Shown one piece after another: positions 23,327 to 35,856 of a DNA stretch of 64,000 nt. The translations under genes and the position numbers were made by a program. Each line of letters starts with the position of its first letter. The first letter of the stretch is position 1. The stretch lies in assembly GCA_004519485.1 (NCBI GenBank), contig CP038115.1, positions 372,001 through 436,000 of the forward strand. The letters are read 5' to 3'. This stretch comes from Nannochloropsis oceanica. Its lineage: Eukaryota; Sar; Eustigmatophyceae; Eustigmatales; Monodopsidaceae. The notes beneath the pieces were generated by a model, which searched no databases, was not told where the DNA came from, and was given only the letters and a program-made list of their open reading frames with translations.

Positions 23327-24881
23327 GCGACAAAGTAGGTATTGATGATGTTAATGTGCTTGCTGCTGGTTGGGGTGTTCGTTTTGCTACAGCTCCTGTT
23401 GATTGTAATTAGAGCCGGGGTAACCCAGTACCGATCGAGACCGAAGACCAGGACGACAGAGGCACGACGGTCCTTTTTGGGAAAGGGGCAAGCGGCGGAT
23501 GCGGCAGAGGCAGTTTCGTGCCCTGTGAACGTCGTAAATGACGTGGGGAGGAAAGGAGTGGTGGAGGGTTTGGACATGATTAATGGGACAGGCATTGAAT
23601 GTTCAGCAAAAGTAGCCCTCGTGGAGGATTTTTCTCTGCTGCTGCAAGCGTACGGCAAGCTGGGTTGGGGCTTGATCTGCCCTTGCACCGCGACTGCTGC
23701 TCATGCATTTTGGAGTGCTTTAATATCTGCGAAAAACCATTAACGTGCGGCAATGTCCAATACGCAAATATAAGGTGGCACGCATGTGTGTCCTTGACAC
23801 TGTGTGGGAGAATCGAGTGGCGATCGCAAAGTAGTTGTGATGACGAGGGCCTCCCGTCAAAGAGGCCCGTCTCAAGCCCACAAATCGTTAAGAGGGGGAC
23901 TGGTTGAGAAGCTTTTCATTCGTGGTCACCCTGACCACAAGAAGCGTTGCTGTAAAGCTGCCACACAAGCCCGTATCCTCCGCAAGCCACTTGACAACTG
24001 AAAGAACAATCCTGGGGTCTTATATCAAAAACCATTTGTCGGGTTCGGCGGTCGGCGTGGCCGCTGGCAACTCGTTCAGAGTCAACCGCAGAAGGCCTTG
24101 GATCGGTATGTAAACATCTGCTTGGGTCGAGCGGCAGTGAAAAGAGCAATAATCACACGATTTGCTGGTCGAAAAACCTCGTAATGCAACCGCGACTCTA
24201 CCTCGTGAGCTTTTGAAGGCCTCAGAGTAATAACATGGAAATACACGGTGAAAACCGGCCCAGGGCTGGGAAGAGGCAGTTGCATGCGGGTAGGCCTTGA
24301 AGCATGCCCCCTGCCACAGTGTGCGTGGAGTTGCTTCGGACTGAGATGGGGATGGTGTTGTAGGTAGTGGGAGTGCTTTGGCTCTGATACTTGGCTGGTG
24401 TACGAGATGTGGCACGAGCAGCGACCATCTATTTCTCACCTTTTCTCCACGTCATCGCTCTCATCTTTCATCCCCCATACGAAAACCTCCTTCCTCCCTT
24501 AATTTTCCTCTAGCCATTTCCCAAGTATCCGCACATCTCTTCCCCATCAGTAGACGTAGACAACGTCCTCACTTGTATCTGTCTCGACCGTAGGCAACGT
24601 TAAGCCGCACGGACAACCAGCACCGCCTGGCCTTTATCTTCTCTGCCACCTTTCCGAAAGCCAACCCACCTCTCGCTCAGTGCCATCTCTCGCACCCCCA
24701 GCTTCGCATTGCCTACCCTCCGTAGGACTGGGACGTACCCATATCACGCGCCCCCACCGCACTTCATCCTTCTCCAGAGACATGTCGTGAAACTCAATCC
24801 TGTGCGCGTATACAACTCTATCCCTCGACCACTATCTCACCCCCAGTCGCCTTCCCGTTACCATCCCCAACCACAGTTACC
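23327..24881. other. Intergenic region
   Basis: This is the divergent spacer between the phosphatase gene and the C9orf85-like gene. Short open frames exist on both strands, for example minus 23290-23688 and minus 24020-24439. They show no recognisable domain and no splice-supported link. No gene is called. Confidence 0.45.
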
Positions 24882-25451
24882 ATGAGCGGGCAACGACGCA
24901 ACCGTGGCCCCGCGCACCAAAACACCTTCGCCTTCAGACACAATCCCAAGTCGAAAAAAACCGAGCGTATCCTCGCGTCTCCCATCGAAGGCCTCTGTCA
25001 GCGCTGTCACGAAAAAGTCGAATGGCGCAAAAAATATAGAAAGTACCGTCCCCTCTCCACGCCCGCTACCTGCACCTCCTGCCACACCAAGAGCGTGCGT
25101 GCTGCCTATCACCAGCTCTGTGATCCCTGCGCAGCCGAACGAAAGGTCTGTGCGGGCTGCCGTGAACCCAAATTCATTGTCGTCAAAACAGGGGCGGCGG
25201 CGGAGAAGAATTTGGAAGGGAAGAGGGCGGAGCTCGAGATGGAGGTGAGGGGCATGGGATTGCATTTGAGGAAGGTACGGAAGATATTGAGGGAGTTTGA
25301 TCGACTTAACGGGGTGATGGATACGAAGGCGGTCGTAGAGGCCGTGGTGAGGGAGGAGGAGGAGGAGGAAGAAGAGCTTAGCGAGGGGGAGGAGGAGGAA
25401 GAGGAAGAAGGGGAGAAGGAAGGGGAGGAAGATTCTAGTGTAGAGGGGTAG
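24882..25451 (+). CDS. C9orf85-like (DUF2039) zinc-binding protein
   Basis: A single exon of 189 residues, MSGQRRNRGPAHQNTFAF at the start. It matches the conserved eukaryotic C9orf85/DUF2039 family: the HQNTFAFRHN entry motif, then GLCQRCHEKVEWRKKYRKY, PLSTPATCTSCHTKSVRAAY, LCDPCAAERKVCAGCREP. Four CxxC pairs suggest two treble-clef-like zinc sites. The family is widespread but of unknown biochemical role. The C-terminus adds a helix and an acidic tail absent from short animal homologues. There are no introns and the base composition is ordinary. I am confident of the family; function is not known. Confidence 0.88.
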   Translation: MSGQRRNRGPAHQNTFAFRHNPKSKKTERILASPIEGLCQRCHEKVEWRKKYRKYRPLSTPATCTSCHTKSVRAAYHQLCDPCAAERKVCAGCREPKFIVVKTGAAAEKNLEGKRAELEMEVRGMGLHLRKVRKILREFDRLNGVMDTKAVVEAVVREEEEEEEELSEGEEEEEEEGEKEGEEDSSVEG

Positions 25452-26216
25452 GGGAAGGAAGAAAATGAATATAGACCAGGGGAAAAGCTAAGCAAAGTGG
25501 GATCCGATGATCATCATGTATACAATTGGAGGGAGGAAGAGAGGGAAGGAAAGGGTTTCGGCGACTATGAGACGCGGAGGCGGTGGTATTGATCATTCAA
25601 AGTTTGTATATATCCGTAGCAGCAGTAGCAGCAGCAACAGCCGCAGTGATCTTTAATGACGACGAAGGAAGAATCACAAGAAAGAAAAACAGACGGTCGG
25701 TCACTCGATTGATGATGGCGTGATCGAAGGGAAAAGGGGGGCTGTCCTCCCGTAAGAGTTGGAGTGTTTGTTCGTTTGTTTTCTTTCTGTTCTGTATTTC
25801 TGTGTGTGTTGGTTTCTTTTTTTTCTTTCCCTCCTCAACTCCTTCACTCTATTGCCCCCCCCCCCCCCCTGTCGTCTTTGAGTACCAGCTGTTACTTGCC
25901 CTCCTCCCCTCCCTCCCTCTCTCACTATCTCCATCCTTCCCTCCCTTCCTCCATCCTTCCTTTGACAGTGAATATGTCTACCTTATGGCACTACAGGAGA
26001 CGGCATGAATTAATGAAAAACTTTATGGTACATGCACCCTCCTATCGTCCAGCCCTTCCCCTCCCTTCTTCTCTCCTCCCCCTTTCCTTCCTTTCCTCCT
26101 TCCCCTCCTCCTTTCCTCCTTCCTTTCCCCTAATGCGTATCCTCCACCCACCGAGAAACAGCCTGCCTTGCAGCCACGCCCTCCTTTCCCCCCTCTCTCC
26201 CTTCCTCCCTCCCCCC
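25452..26216. other. Convergent intergenic region with duplicated terminal segment
   Basis: 3' flanks of the C9orf85-like gene and SEC12. Most of it is T/C-rich on the plus strand. Near its right end, 26141-26179 duplicates part of the SEC12 3' coding end at 26240-26278, described separately. Confidence 0.5.
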
Positions 26217-26278
26217 CTAATGGCCAGGTTCCAGCATTCCCTCCACCCACCGAGAGACTGCCTGCCCTGCAGCCACGC
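26141..26278 (-). repeat. Direct duplication of SEC12 terminal coding segment
   Basis: A 39 bp unit at 26240-26278 recurs at 26141-26179 with about three mismatches and a period of 99 bp. In the SEC12 reading frame both copies read alike: VAAGQAVSRWVE followed by a short tail, His and a stop; and VAARQAVSRWVE, two residues, His and a stop. Both copies end in CAT TAG. Confidence 0.8.
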
Positions 26279-28094
26279 ATTTCTCCGCCTTACATCCCAC
26301 CATAATAAACAACAGGTAGTTCCACACACCCACACCCCAACATAACCATCCTACCCACCGACCCTTTCCGGAGGATGAGGAGGAGGAGGAGGAGGAGGAG
26401 GAGGAGGAGGAGGAGGAGGAGGAGGAAGGGCAGAGGTCACCGAAAGGGTCGCTGTAGGGCCCGTACCGCTCGAGAATGAGGAGGAGGGCGAGGAGGAAGA
26501 AGGCCAGCTGTCTTAGTCCTCCCAGCCGGGAGGAGACGAAGACAAAGGATGAGGCAACCCACCCTCGTCGCGGTGAAGACCGCCATTGGAGCCTCACAGT
26601 CTTATCAGCAGACGTGGAAGCGACAAGGTAGGCGGAGGGAAAAGGGGAAGGGGAGGGAGGACTGGAAGGAGGGAGGGGAGGGCGGATGCTGATGGCAGTC
26701 ACCCCGAAATTGTGCATGTTGTGCTGCGTGTCTGACACGAGGGACCAACTCCCCCTCCCTCCCACCCTCCCTCCCTCCCTTCCCACCCCTATCGACACCG
26801 TCCTTCCCTCTGCGTCCCCACACACCGCCAGCATCTCCCCCCCCTTTCCCCCTCCCTCCTTCCCTCCCTCCCTTCTTTCCGTCAAAAGTCCCATGCACAA
26901 AACAGGCGACACGCCGAGGGGTATTGCCGCTCCTCTCTTTAGCTTCAGACGCTTGTCCTCCCCCTCCTCCACCCCCCACACCGTCAACCACGGCCTCTTG
27001 TCCACCTTCCTCTCCTCCTCCGCCAGCAGCTGCTTCTGCTGCTGCAACGTCAACACCCTCCCTCCTTCCCTCCCTCCCCCGGCTCTCACAGGGCCTCGCT
27101 TCTGATAATGAACCGTCACAAGCCTCGTTCCATCCGTCGTAAAACCTGCACTCCAACAAGCTTTCACGTACCTCCCTCCCTCCCTCCCTCCCTCCCTCTT
27201 TGTCGTCTGCCTCTCCCCCTCCCCCTCCTCCCCCTCCTCCTCTACCTCCTCTGGTGACAAGATCGTCTCTTCCTCCAAGCCAAATTGAGGAGTCAAGGCC
27301 CAGATCCTCCACACCCCTCCCTCACTCCCTTCCTCCGCCCCTACAAGGTGATACCCATTCGGATGCCACCCTAACTCCCTCACCCTCCCTCCCTTCCTCC
27401 CTCCCTTGGCCCTTCGATGGCTCACCAACTCGGACCCCTCCACACTCACTCTCTCTGTGCCTGCCCTCGACAGCCGGAGCTTAAAGACACTCACCCCTCC
27501 TTCCCCCACTCCCTCCCCTCCTTCCCTTCCACCGGCCACTGCCAGGTGCTTCCCATCTCCACAAAAAGCGGCGACGAAGTTCACTTCCCCACCTCCATCC
27601 TTCCCTCCCCCCTTCCCTCCCTCCCTTTCAACATCCAGTAAAATGCATAAAAAGCTCAGGTCAGCCAAGCGCCAAAGCTCAAGGCGCTGTCCCAGGGCGA
27701 CGAGGAGGAGGCCGAGCGCAGGGGCAGCAGAAGCATAATAAGGGAGGTCGTCGTCTGTGTATCTCTCCCGGTGCAGAGTAAGGACGTCGATGCTGTTGGG
27801 GCTGGAGAGCTGGGTGTGACAGCGAATGAAGCATGAAAGAGAGAGATGGATGGAGCGATAAGTCAAAGCGATGAAGGAACGAGGGCAAGGAGGAGGAGGA
27901 GACCCAACAGGCTTGCATGCCGTTCAATACGAACCCGCTACGGCGCACATGCACCTTCGCACGCACCTTGTAGATGATCACGCCATTCGGTACGCCTGTC
28001 TTGGTGGCCCCACCTCCTCCTGCCACGAGCAGCAAATCAGGGCCTACCCATTGACAGGCGAATGCTGGAAAGGGCACGAGGTGGGAGAGAGACT

Positions 28095-28135
<41 letters not shown>

Positions 28136-28173
28136 GCTCCCGCCGCTTCTTCTTGTGTCGCTCCACCAGACAT
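26217..28173 (-). CDS. SEC12: SEC12 / PREB, guanine-nucleotide exchange factor for Sar1
   Basis: Exons 28173-27967 and 27809-26217, joined in phase 0 (donor GTGCGT, acceptor CACCCAG). The protein is a divergent WD40 propeller anchored in the ER membrane; the family activates Sar1 to start COPII coats. Near the N-terminus, LVPFPAFACQWVG and VAGGGGATKTGVPNGVIIYK match the PREB/SEC12 first blade and its GGGGxxKTGxxNG loop. Later blades show LELWRLADLSFLC, LVTVHYQKRGP and LVASTSADKTVRL. A C-terminal membrane helix (QLAFFLLALLLILE) fits type-II ER anchoring. REGG runs and a poly-Ser tract (26375-26425) are inserted between blades. An in-frame upstream exon (28384-28330) beginning MQECLCLLLIVSV could extend the protein, but its signal-like start conflicts with SEC12 topology, so I prefer 28173. 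Confidence 0.83.
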
Positions 28174-28814
28174 GTGTACAATCTGTGTGGCTTGCCTGAG
28201 ATCCCTGGCTTCCCAGCCGTGTATGTGCCTTAATAAGATGCTGGCTGCGCCTGTAATAAATAAATATGGTGGTATTATCATTGTCGGGTAAAAAGAGGGG
28301 GGAGGAGGCTGAGGGAGAGAGCAAGTTACCGTTCATTGAATAGCCCACAGACACGATCAACAACAGGCACAAGCACTCCTGCATTGCTGCCGCATGAGAA
28401 AGAAGCTATGTGGGTCGCCTAGAAAAGGCGAGTCGGAAGGAGAGCCTCCGAGTCTAATCGACTCACAAAAACCCAATTTCCTTGTGACCCACGCGCAAGT
28501 ATGAATGTATCCCATCACGCCACGACCACAGAAGTGAATCAAAACACACTTTCCATGGCTGCATGCCTGGCGTGGTGAGAACGGATGGGCATACCGCACA
28601 TTATGATTACATTGCCCAGCCTCCTCCCCGACAATCACTTTGCTATATCCCTCGGTCCAACACCCTCCCACAGGCTGGTGGTGGCGTGGAGGCAGCAACA
28701 ACAAAAACAACAACAACAACTACTACTACTACTACGACCACAACACCACAACAACTACAACAACAACAACAATCACTACTACTAATACTACTACTACTAC
28801 TTCTACTACTACTA

Positions 28815-28854
<40 letters not shown>

Positions 28855-28893
28855 TACTACCATTCCTACAATAACAACGACGGCAACGGGCAT
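28174..28893. promoter_or_regulatory. Shared divergent upstream region with (ACA)n/(ACT)n microsatellite
   Basis: This separates the SEC12 and thiol dioxygenase start codons. It contains the alternative 5' exon of SEC12 (28330-28384) and a compound trinucleotide microsatellite at about 28697-28862. The microsatellite ends only 30 bp before the thiol dioxygenase ATG. Confidence 0.5.
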
Positions 28894-30514
28894 ATGGGGT
28901 CGGTTGTGGGCAAGAGCAGTCTTCAAAACGCGCCTGCTTTTACTAGTCCCGTGGTATGTCCTACAGCAGAGCCTCCTCCCCTCTTCCCACCCTCCCTCCC
29001 TCCTCCCATCTCACGCTCTTTTCCCTCGCCTTACTTTCTTTGTAGGTGTACAATCTCATAAGCACGATTCGGAATGTGGTCAACTCGGCCAAAGAAGCTC
29101 AATACATAGCTCACGCCAGCGCTGCTACTGCTGCCAACGCAACCACTGGCAGTGGCAGCAGTAATAGCAGCAGCAGAAGTAGAGGCAGCAGTAGCAGTGG
29201 TAGTGGTAGTAGCAATAGTAAACATACGAGCGAGGTCGGCACGGGACCACCACAGGGGGCAGCGGGAGCAGCGAGTGGAGGCGGAGGAGGAGTGAAATTA
29301 AGACGAGCAGGAAAGTCGATGCCACCATTCGCCATGAACATGAAGGAGGTGGTGCCGATCCAGCGGATGTTGGACCAGGTTGGAAGGAAGAGAGGAGGGA
29401 GGGAGGGAGGGAAGGAGGGAGGGAGGAAGACGGAACCACGGACCAACAACGTGCTTGCATTATAGGTGTGCATGTCGCCATGATGCCCGTGAGCCACACT
29501 CTTTCTCACATGTACACACTCTCATCACAACTCCCTTACGGGTTTCAAAATTCTCAAGGTTTAGCTTTTCCTCCAATCTAATCTCTTCTTGTCCTCTCCC
29601 TCCCTTCCTCCCTCCATTCCTCTAAGATCGAGCTGCAGCACCTGGGAATGGTCGCGCCGGTGCACCCTCACCTCCAACCCCCCTCGGGCAATGCTTCGGA
29701 GATCCATTACCTCTGCGTCGTGGAAGAAGACGACTTCCACGTCGGTATCTTCGTCCTTCCCCCCAACGCCCGCATTCCCCTTCATGACCATCCGGGTATG
29801 TGCGTTCTATCCCGCCTCCTTGCCGGCAGTTTGAACGTCAAGGACTTCGACTGGTGCGACCCCCCCTCCTCCTCCTCCTCCTCCTCCTCCTCCTCCTCCT
29901 CCTCCTCCTCCTCCTCCTCCTCCTCCTCCTCCTCCTCCTCCTCGCCCAGCTTTAAACGGACCCGGGGATTTGCCAAGCTGACGTCCTCAACATGGCTCGA
30001 AAAACCAACCACCCTCGCCTTGTTCCACACCCACAACAACATCCACGAGTTCGAGGCAGGGGGGGAGGGATGCGCGATCCTGGACGTGCTCGTCCCTCCC
30101 TACGACCCTCTTCGAGGACGGCCATGTAATTATTACGAAGTTACGTCGTCCTCCCTCCCTTCCTCGTCCTTGGCTGGGAGGGAGGAGGACAGAAAGGGGC
30201 GTCGAAGGGGGAGGGATGGGGTTGTGAGGCAAGGAAGCGAGGGAGGAGGGAAAGGGGAAAGGGGGATAGAGTTGGAAGTTGGCAAAGTGTATAAGCTCGT
30301 CCCTACGGAGGCACCCGAGGAGTTCGACGTCATCAGTGGAACCTATGTGGGACCCCCCCCTCCCTCCTTTCCTCCTCCTCAATCCCTCCCCCCGACACCT
30401 CCCTGTGAGGGGAGGACGGAGGACGGGGGGGAGGAAAGGGAGGGGTCAGGGAAGGAGGTGGTGGTGGCAGACAAGGAGAGGAAGGGGAGGAGGGGGAAGG
30501 GGAAGAAAAGATAG
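28894..30514 (+). CDS. PCO: Thiol dioxygenase of the plant cysteine oxidase / cysteamine dioxygenase family
   Basis: Three exons: 28894-28953, 29046-29378 and 29627-30514, all junctions in phase 0. The short first exon encodes MGSVVGKSSLQNAPAF. The second has a helix (VYNLISTIRNVVNSAKE) like the start of PCO proteins. The third carries the cupin: IHYLCVVEEDDFHVGIFV, LPPNARIPLHDHPGM with two iron-binding histidines, VLSRLLAGSLNVKDFDW, then TLALFHTHNNIHEF, CAILDVLVPPYD and GRPCNYY. These are PCO_ADO hallmarks. The family uses O2 to oxidise N-terminal cysteine to sulfinic acid, feeding the oxygen-sensing Cys/Arg N-degron pathway. A pure poly-Ser run encoded by (TCC)n at 29867-29943 sits in the loop after KDFDWCDPP. 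A purine-rich Lys/Gly tail ends the protein. Confidence 0.86.
29867..29943 (+). repeat. (TCC)n coding microsatellite in the cupin domain
   Basis: About 25 uninterrupted Ser codons lie inside the thiol dioxygenase, between two beta-strands of the cupin. The flanking domain is intact. Confidence 0.9.
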
Positions 30515-32207
<1,693 letters not shown>

Positions 32208-34926
32208 TTACGAGAGCTGGTCCATTTTGAGCAGTATCCCCTCCAAATCCACCTGCCTCTGCGCATCCTGCTGTCTCTTCTGATTCACCCACATCTCTTC
32301 CAGCATCAGCATCCGCAAACGCTGCTCATCATTATACTTCTCTGCGACCGTCGCAACGAAGCCCTGTCTGAATTCATTAACAATAATGTTTCTCACATTC
32401 ATCGGAATGGCGTAGAAGTTCCTGCACAGCAACAAACGGACATAGCCATCAAGTGATAATTGCATTGCTCGCACTTCTTGGCTCAAGCCCGCAGGACGCA
32501 ACACACTCGAAGCTGCTGGGACTGTGGGACGAGCCAGCGATGACGAGGAAGAAGCAGCAGCCGCAGTCCCTTCCGGGGAAGTGAATAGGGCATTGATGTT
32601 GCTGCTGCTATTGCTGCTGCCGCTGGTCTTCGACTCCGCCCCTCCCTCGGCAATCAATGACCATTCGTGCATCTTTTGTTGCGGGTGGGTCGAGACCCCC
32701 AGGCCAGTCTCCACCTCTTTCTGGAGCAAATGCATGTCTTTCTCCCGGATGAACACCCAATTCAATTCCGCCTCCAACAAACGATCAATCAGTTCATCGG
32801 CTACCTTCATCTTCTCCTGCTGAACCACCAACACATCCCGTTTCAACGCCTCCGCCAGGCGGGGATAGTTTATAAACCGCTCATCAATCAACAGCGAAAA
32901 GACCTCCGTCATGATATGGGCAGTATCGTCCTTCACATTCTTCGCATACTGCCTCAGCACTGGGAAACACACCTCCCGCACCGCTTTTTTAAAAATCGGA
33001 TGCATCATGGTATCACTATTGTTGACTGCCCCCCGGAACTCCTCTAATTCTTTCACCAGCCACGCCTCACTCTCCGGGCTACAAAACCTCGGCATGAGCT
33101 CTGTCGCATGTTTCTCGCGCATGTCCATGGACGACAGGAATCGGACACCGAGGTTGAAGTTTCGCTCTTGTCGTGTCCTACCCCCATTCGCCAACTCTTT
33201 CATTTCCGATGCCAAGCTCGCGGTCTCCGAGCAGAGCCCGGTGAAATGATCCGTCCCCGTATTCGCCCCAAACATCGCCACATCCTTCCCGTCATGCCCT
33301 CCTCTCTTCAGTCCCTCCAGCCCCTTCCCTTCTCCCTCCTTTTCCGCCTCCTTCCCTCCTCGGAGGGCAGTGAGTTCGTTTCTTATCTTGAGCATCGTCT
33401 CGGGAATTTGCTGCGCAATGCCATTCGATTGGAAGCTGACCACCATGCTTTTGAGAGACTCCAAACCCCACCTCTCTGGTTTCAGTCCACGCAAGAGGGC
33501 ATTCGTGTTGAAGAATTGCTTCTCGGCCTCCAAGGCTGCTTTCCACCCGTGGGGGTCGGAAGGGAAGGAGGACTTGATCTTGCTGCTGCTGCTGCTGCTG
33601 CTGCTGCCTCCTGCGTGGATAGCAACGTACCCGAGGGGGAGGAGGCAGTCCTTGCGGGAGGTCATCTGGAGTTTCTGGACAATGTTCATGTCTTTCTCAA
33701 CGAGGTTCATTTTGGTCACCACCTGCAAGGGTGTGGATGGGAGGGAGGGAGGGAGGGAGGGAGGGAGGGAGGGAGGGATGAGTAAAATAGTCACGAATGG
33801 TGAGGAAGGAAGGAAGGAAAGGAGGGAAGGAGGGAAGGAGGAAGGGAGAAACTTACACCCAAGGTACGACGGGACTGAGGGTCCGCGATCTTGGCCATCT
33901 GCACGGCCTTGGCTCGATCAAAAAGATCAGGCGCCTCCACCAATGCAAGGATAAGGCTAGCAGGATGCTCGTCCAATACATCCAGAAAGTTTCTCTCATA
34001 TGCATCAGTGGCTTCCTTTCCGTAGCTGCTGCTGATGGGGGGGATACCAGGTAGCTCGATTACATCATAAGCAGGGCCGGACGGGCGAAGGATGCGAACA
34101 TAAATCGCCTCAAAAGGCGCTCGGAGCAAACTGCGCGGGTTGTCCCCTGAAACGGCCGTGGTACCGTTGGTGGTGGGGATGCTGGTGATGCTGCCGATGG
34201 TGTTAGGCGTGCTGGTGGTGCTGTCTGTGTCTGCAGACTCTTGCTCCTCCTCCTCTTCTTCGATGGGGACATCCGGAGGCACAACCAACGGGCTCTTCGC
34301 GGAGGAAAGCTTCTCCTTCTGCAGTGCGGCCAGGACACGGGGGAGGTCCTCCATGTTGTTCACACGGCGGATTTGCTTCTCGTCTCTGCAGGTAGGGTCG
34401 GTGAGGCTCACGAGGGCGTAAGTCCTGAGACAAAGAGAGAGAGAGAGAGAATGAGTGAGAAAGTATGTGTAGAAAGATGGACGGAGGGAAATGGCATCGA
34501 CTCGGTGGTTATTTGGTGAGAGTCGCCTCCGATTCTCCCGCACCAGTGTGGACTTTCACCCCTCCGCCCCCCCCCCCCCTGTGGCTCTCCCTTCTTCCCC
34601 TCTCTTCCAGAAGTGTACCTGGTACACGTCGGGTCAGAGTTAATCCGAAGCCTGAGCATCTTTGTTGCCGCTTTGCCGGGGGTCGAGCGAGGGAGAGGAA
34701 CGCTCGTCAAGGCCTCGAGAATGGTTGACTTCCCTGAGCCGGCGAAACCCAAGAGAATGAGACCTGGCGCCTCTACGTCCAGGGGCACAATCTTCCTCAT
34801 CTCATCTATTAGGTCCGTCTTTTCGGTCAAACGGGCTTCCAAGATGTTAAGTGATGAGCTCATGTCCATGGAGCCATCACGGGACCGGCGCCGGCGGCCG
34901 AAAGCCAGCTTCTTGAGTGACATCAT
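32208..34926 (-). CDS. Dynamin-related GTPase
   Basis: Exons 34926-34619, 34424-33857 and 33722-32208 give 796 residues, all junctions phase-consistent. The first ATG (MMSLKKLAFG) is used; upstream codons in the frame lack an ATG. GTPase motifs: P-loop LGFAGSGKSTI at about residues 58-68, DVIELPGI for G3 at about 220, and TKMNLVEK for G4 at about 295. An acidic Ser/Thr-rich insert separates G1 from G3. The stalk follows, with MREKHATELMPRF and FPVLRQYAKNVKDD. The C-terminal stretch SLDGYVRLLLCRNFYAIPMN to the end fits a GTPase effector domain. There is no pleckstrin domain and no membrane helix. Dynamins self-assemble to remodel membranes. The usual TKxD aspartate is replaced by Asn, and the DxxG aspartate by Glu (ELPG). 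Exact subfamily is open. Confidence 0.82.
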
Positions 34927-35856
34927 GTTTGATAGTAGCACGGCGGATAGACCAGATGTTACCCGGGTAAATTTCTCCTATTCGCCTGTGTCTTTTCGTG
35001 TATATAGGAGTCACAAACTTGTGTGAAGTGTAAGTCTGATCGCTCAAGTGGGGTGAAGGGAAGAGTGTGTTTGCTTGGTCTATGCCAAAAATAGCAATTC
35101 CATATCAGGTCCAGCAGTTTATATCCTGGTAGAATTATGACCGCGAGGGATGCTATCTAGGAGAACGTTATGGCTAATATTACCGGAGACCGAGAAAGGA
35201 AGGGGGACTTTGGGGGAAGGCTCGTCCGTCCAATCAGGTAGGTTTGGCATGGATGCACGCGCGCACAATTAACAAAACGTTTGACCGATACCACAATAAA
35301 TTAGTCCTCGAAGGTGACCTCTCCCTTCGGTAGCTACTCGACCCGCCGACTGCGTCCCTTTTTGGCGTGACAAGAAGGAAGTGACGAACACTCCAGGTTT
35401 GAATATGGCAGTTGGGTATTTTGAAATGAGTGCCGTTGGATGAGCCGCAGTCTCTCATTTTTGTCATTGTGCTGGCTTGCTTGCTTGTCACCTGACGTCT
35501 TATTTACAGACATGTAGGACAAGCAGGTATTGGCTGAGAGCATAAGCTATCGAATGAGCGGAGGGACCTATGGCCAATCCCCCGAGTTCCCCTTTTTGGT
35601 TGCCCATGCTATTTTTTGAGATGCAACCTTGTTGGGCAGGCCAAGAAAGTCCAAAACACCATGTGGGGTCTCTTCCCAAATATATATTCATCTGCTATAC
35701 CATCTAATTGACCTTTGAAACACATACATAGTTGTCTCTTTCACGTCTTCAATATTCACCCGCCCCTCTCCTTCCTCGCGTGTGTCATTATCCAACCACA
35801 CAGCTCGCAGAAGCCAACCAATTAAACCAAGCCAGGCAAGCACCACCCTCGAAAGT
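34927..35856. promoter_or_regulatory. Shared divergent upstream region
   Basis: About 930 bp separate the dynamin-like gene and the FAD oxidoreductase start codons. It is free of the (TCCC)n tracts seen elsewhere, with no supported gene. Confidence 0.45.

Noticed and set aside
23290-23688. Minus-strand frame upstream of the phosphatase
   Set aside because: Contains moderately complex sequence but no domain and no clear in-phase junction to the phosphatase; kept only as a possible 5' exon.
28640-29164. Poly-Thr/Asn/Tyr frames over the ACA/ACT microsatellite
   Set aside because: Trinucleotide arrays are open in all frames. Only the short segment from 28894 joins the thiol dioxygenase in phase.
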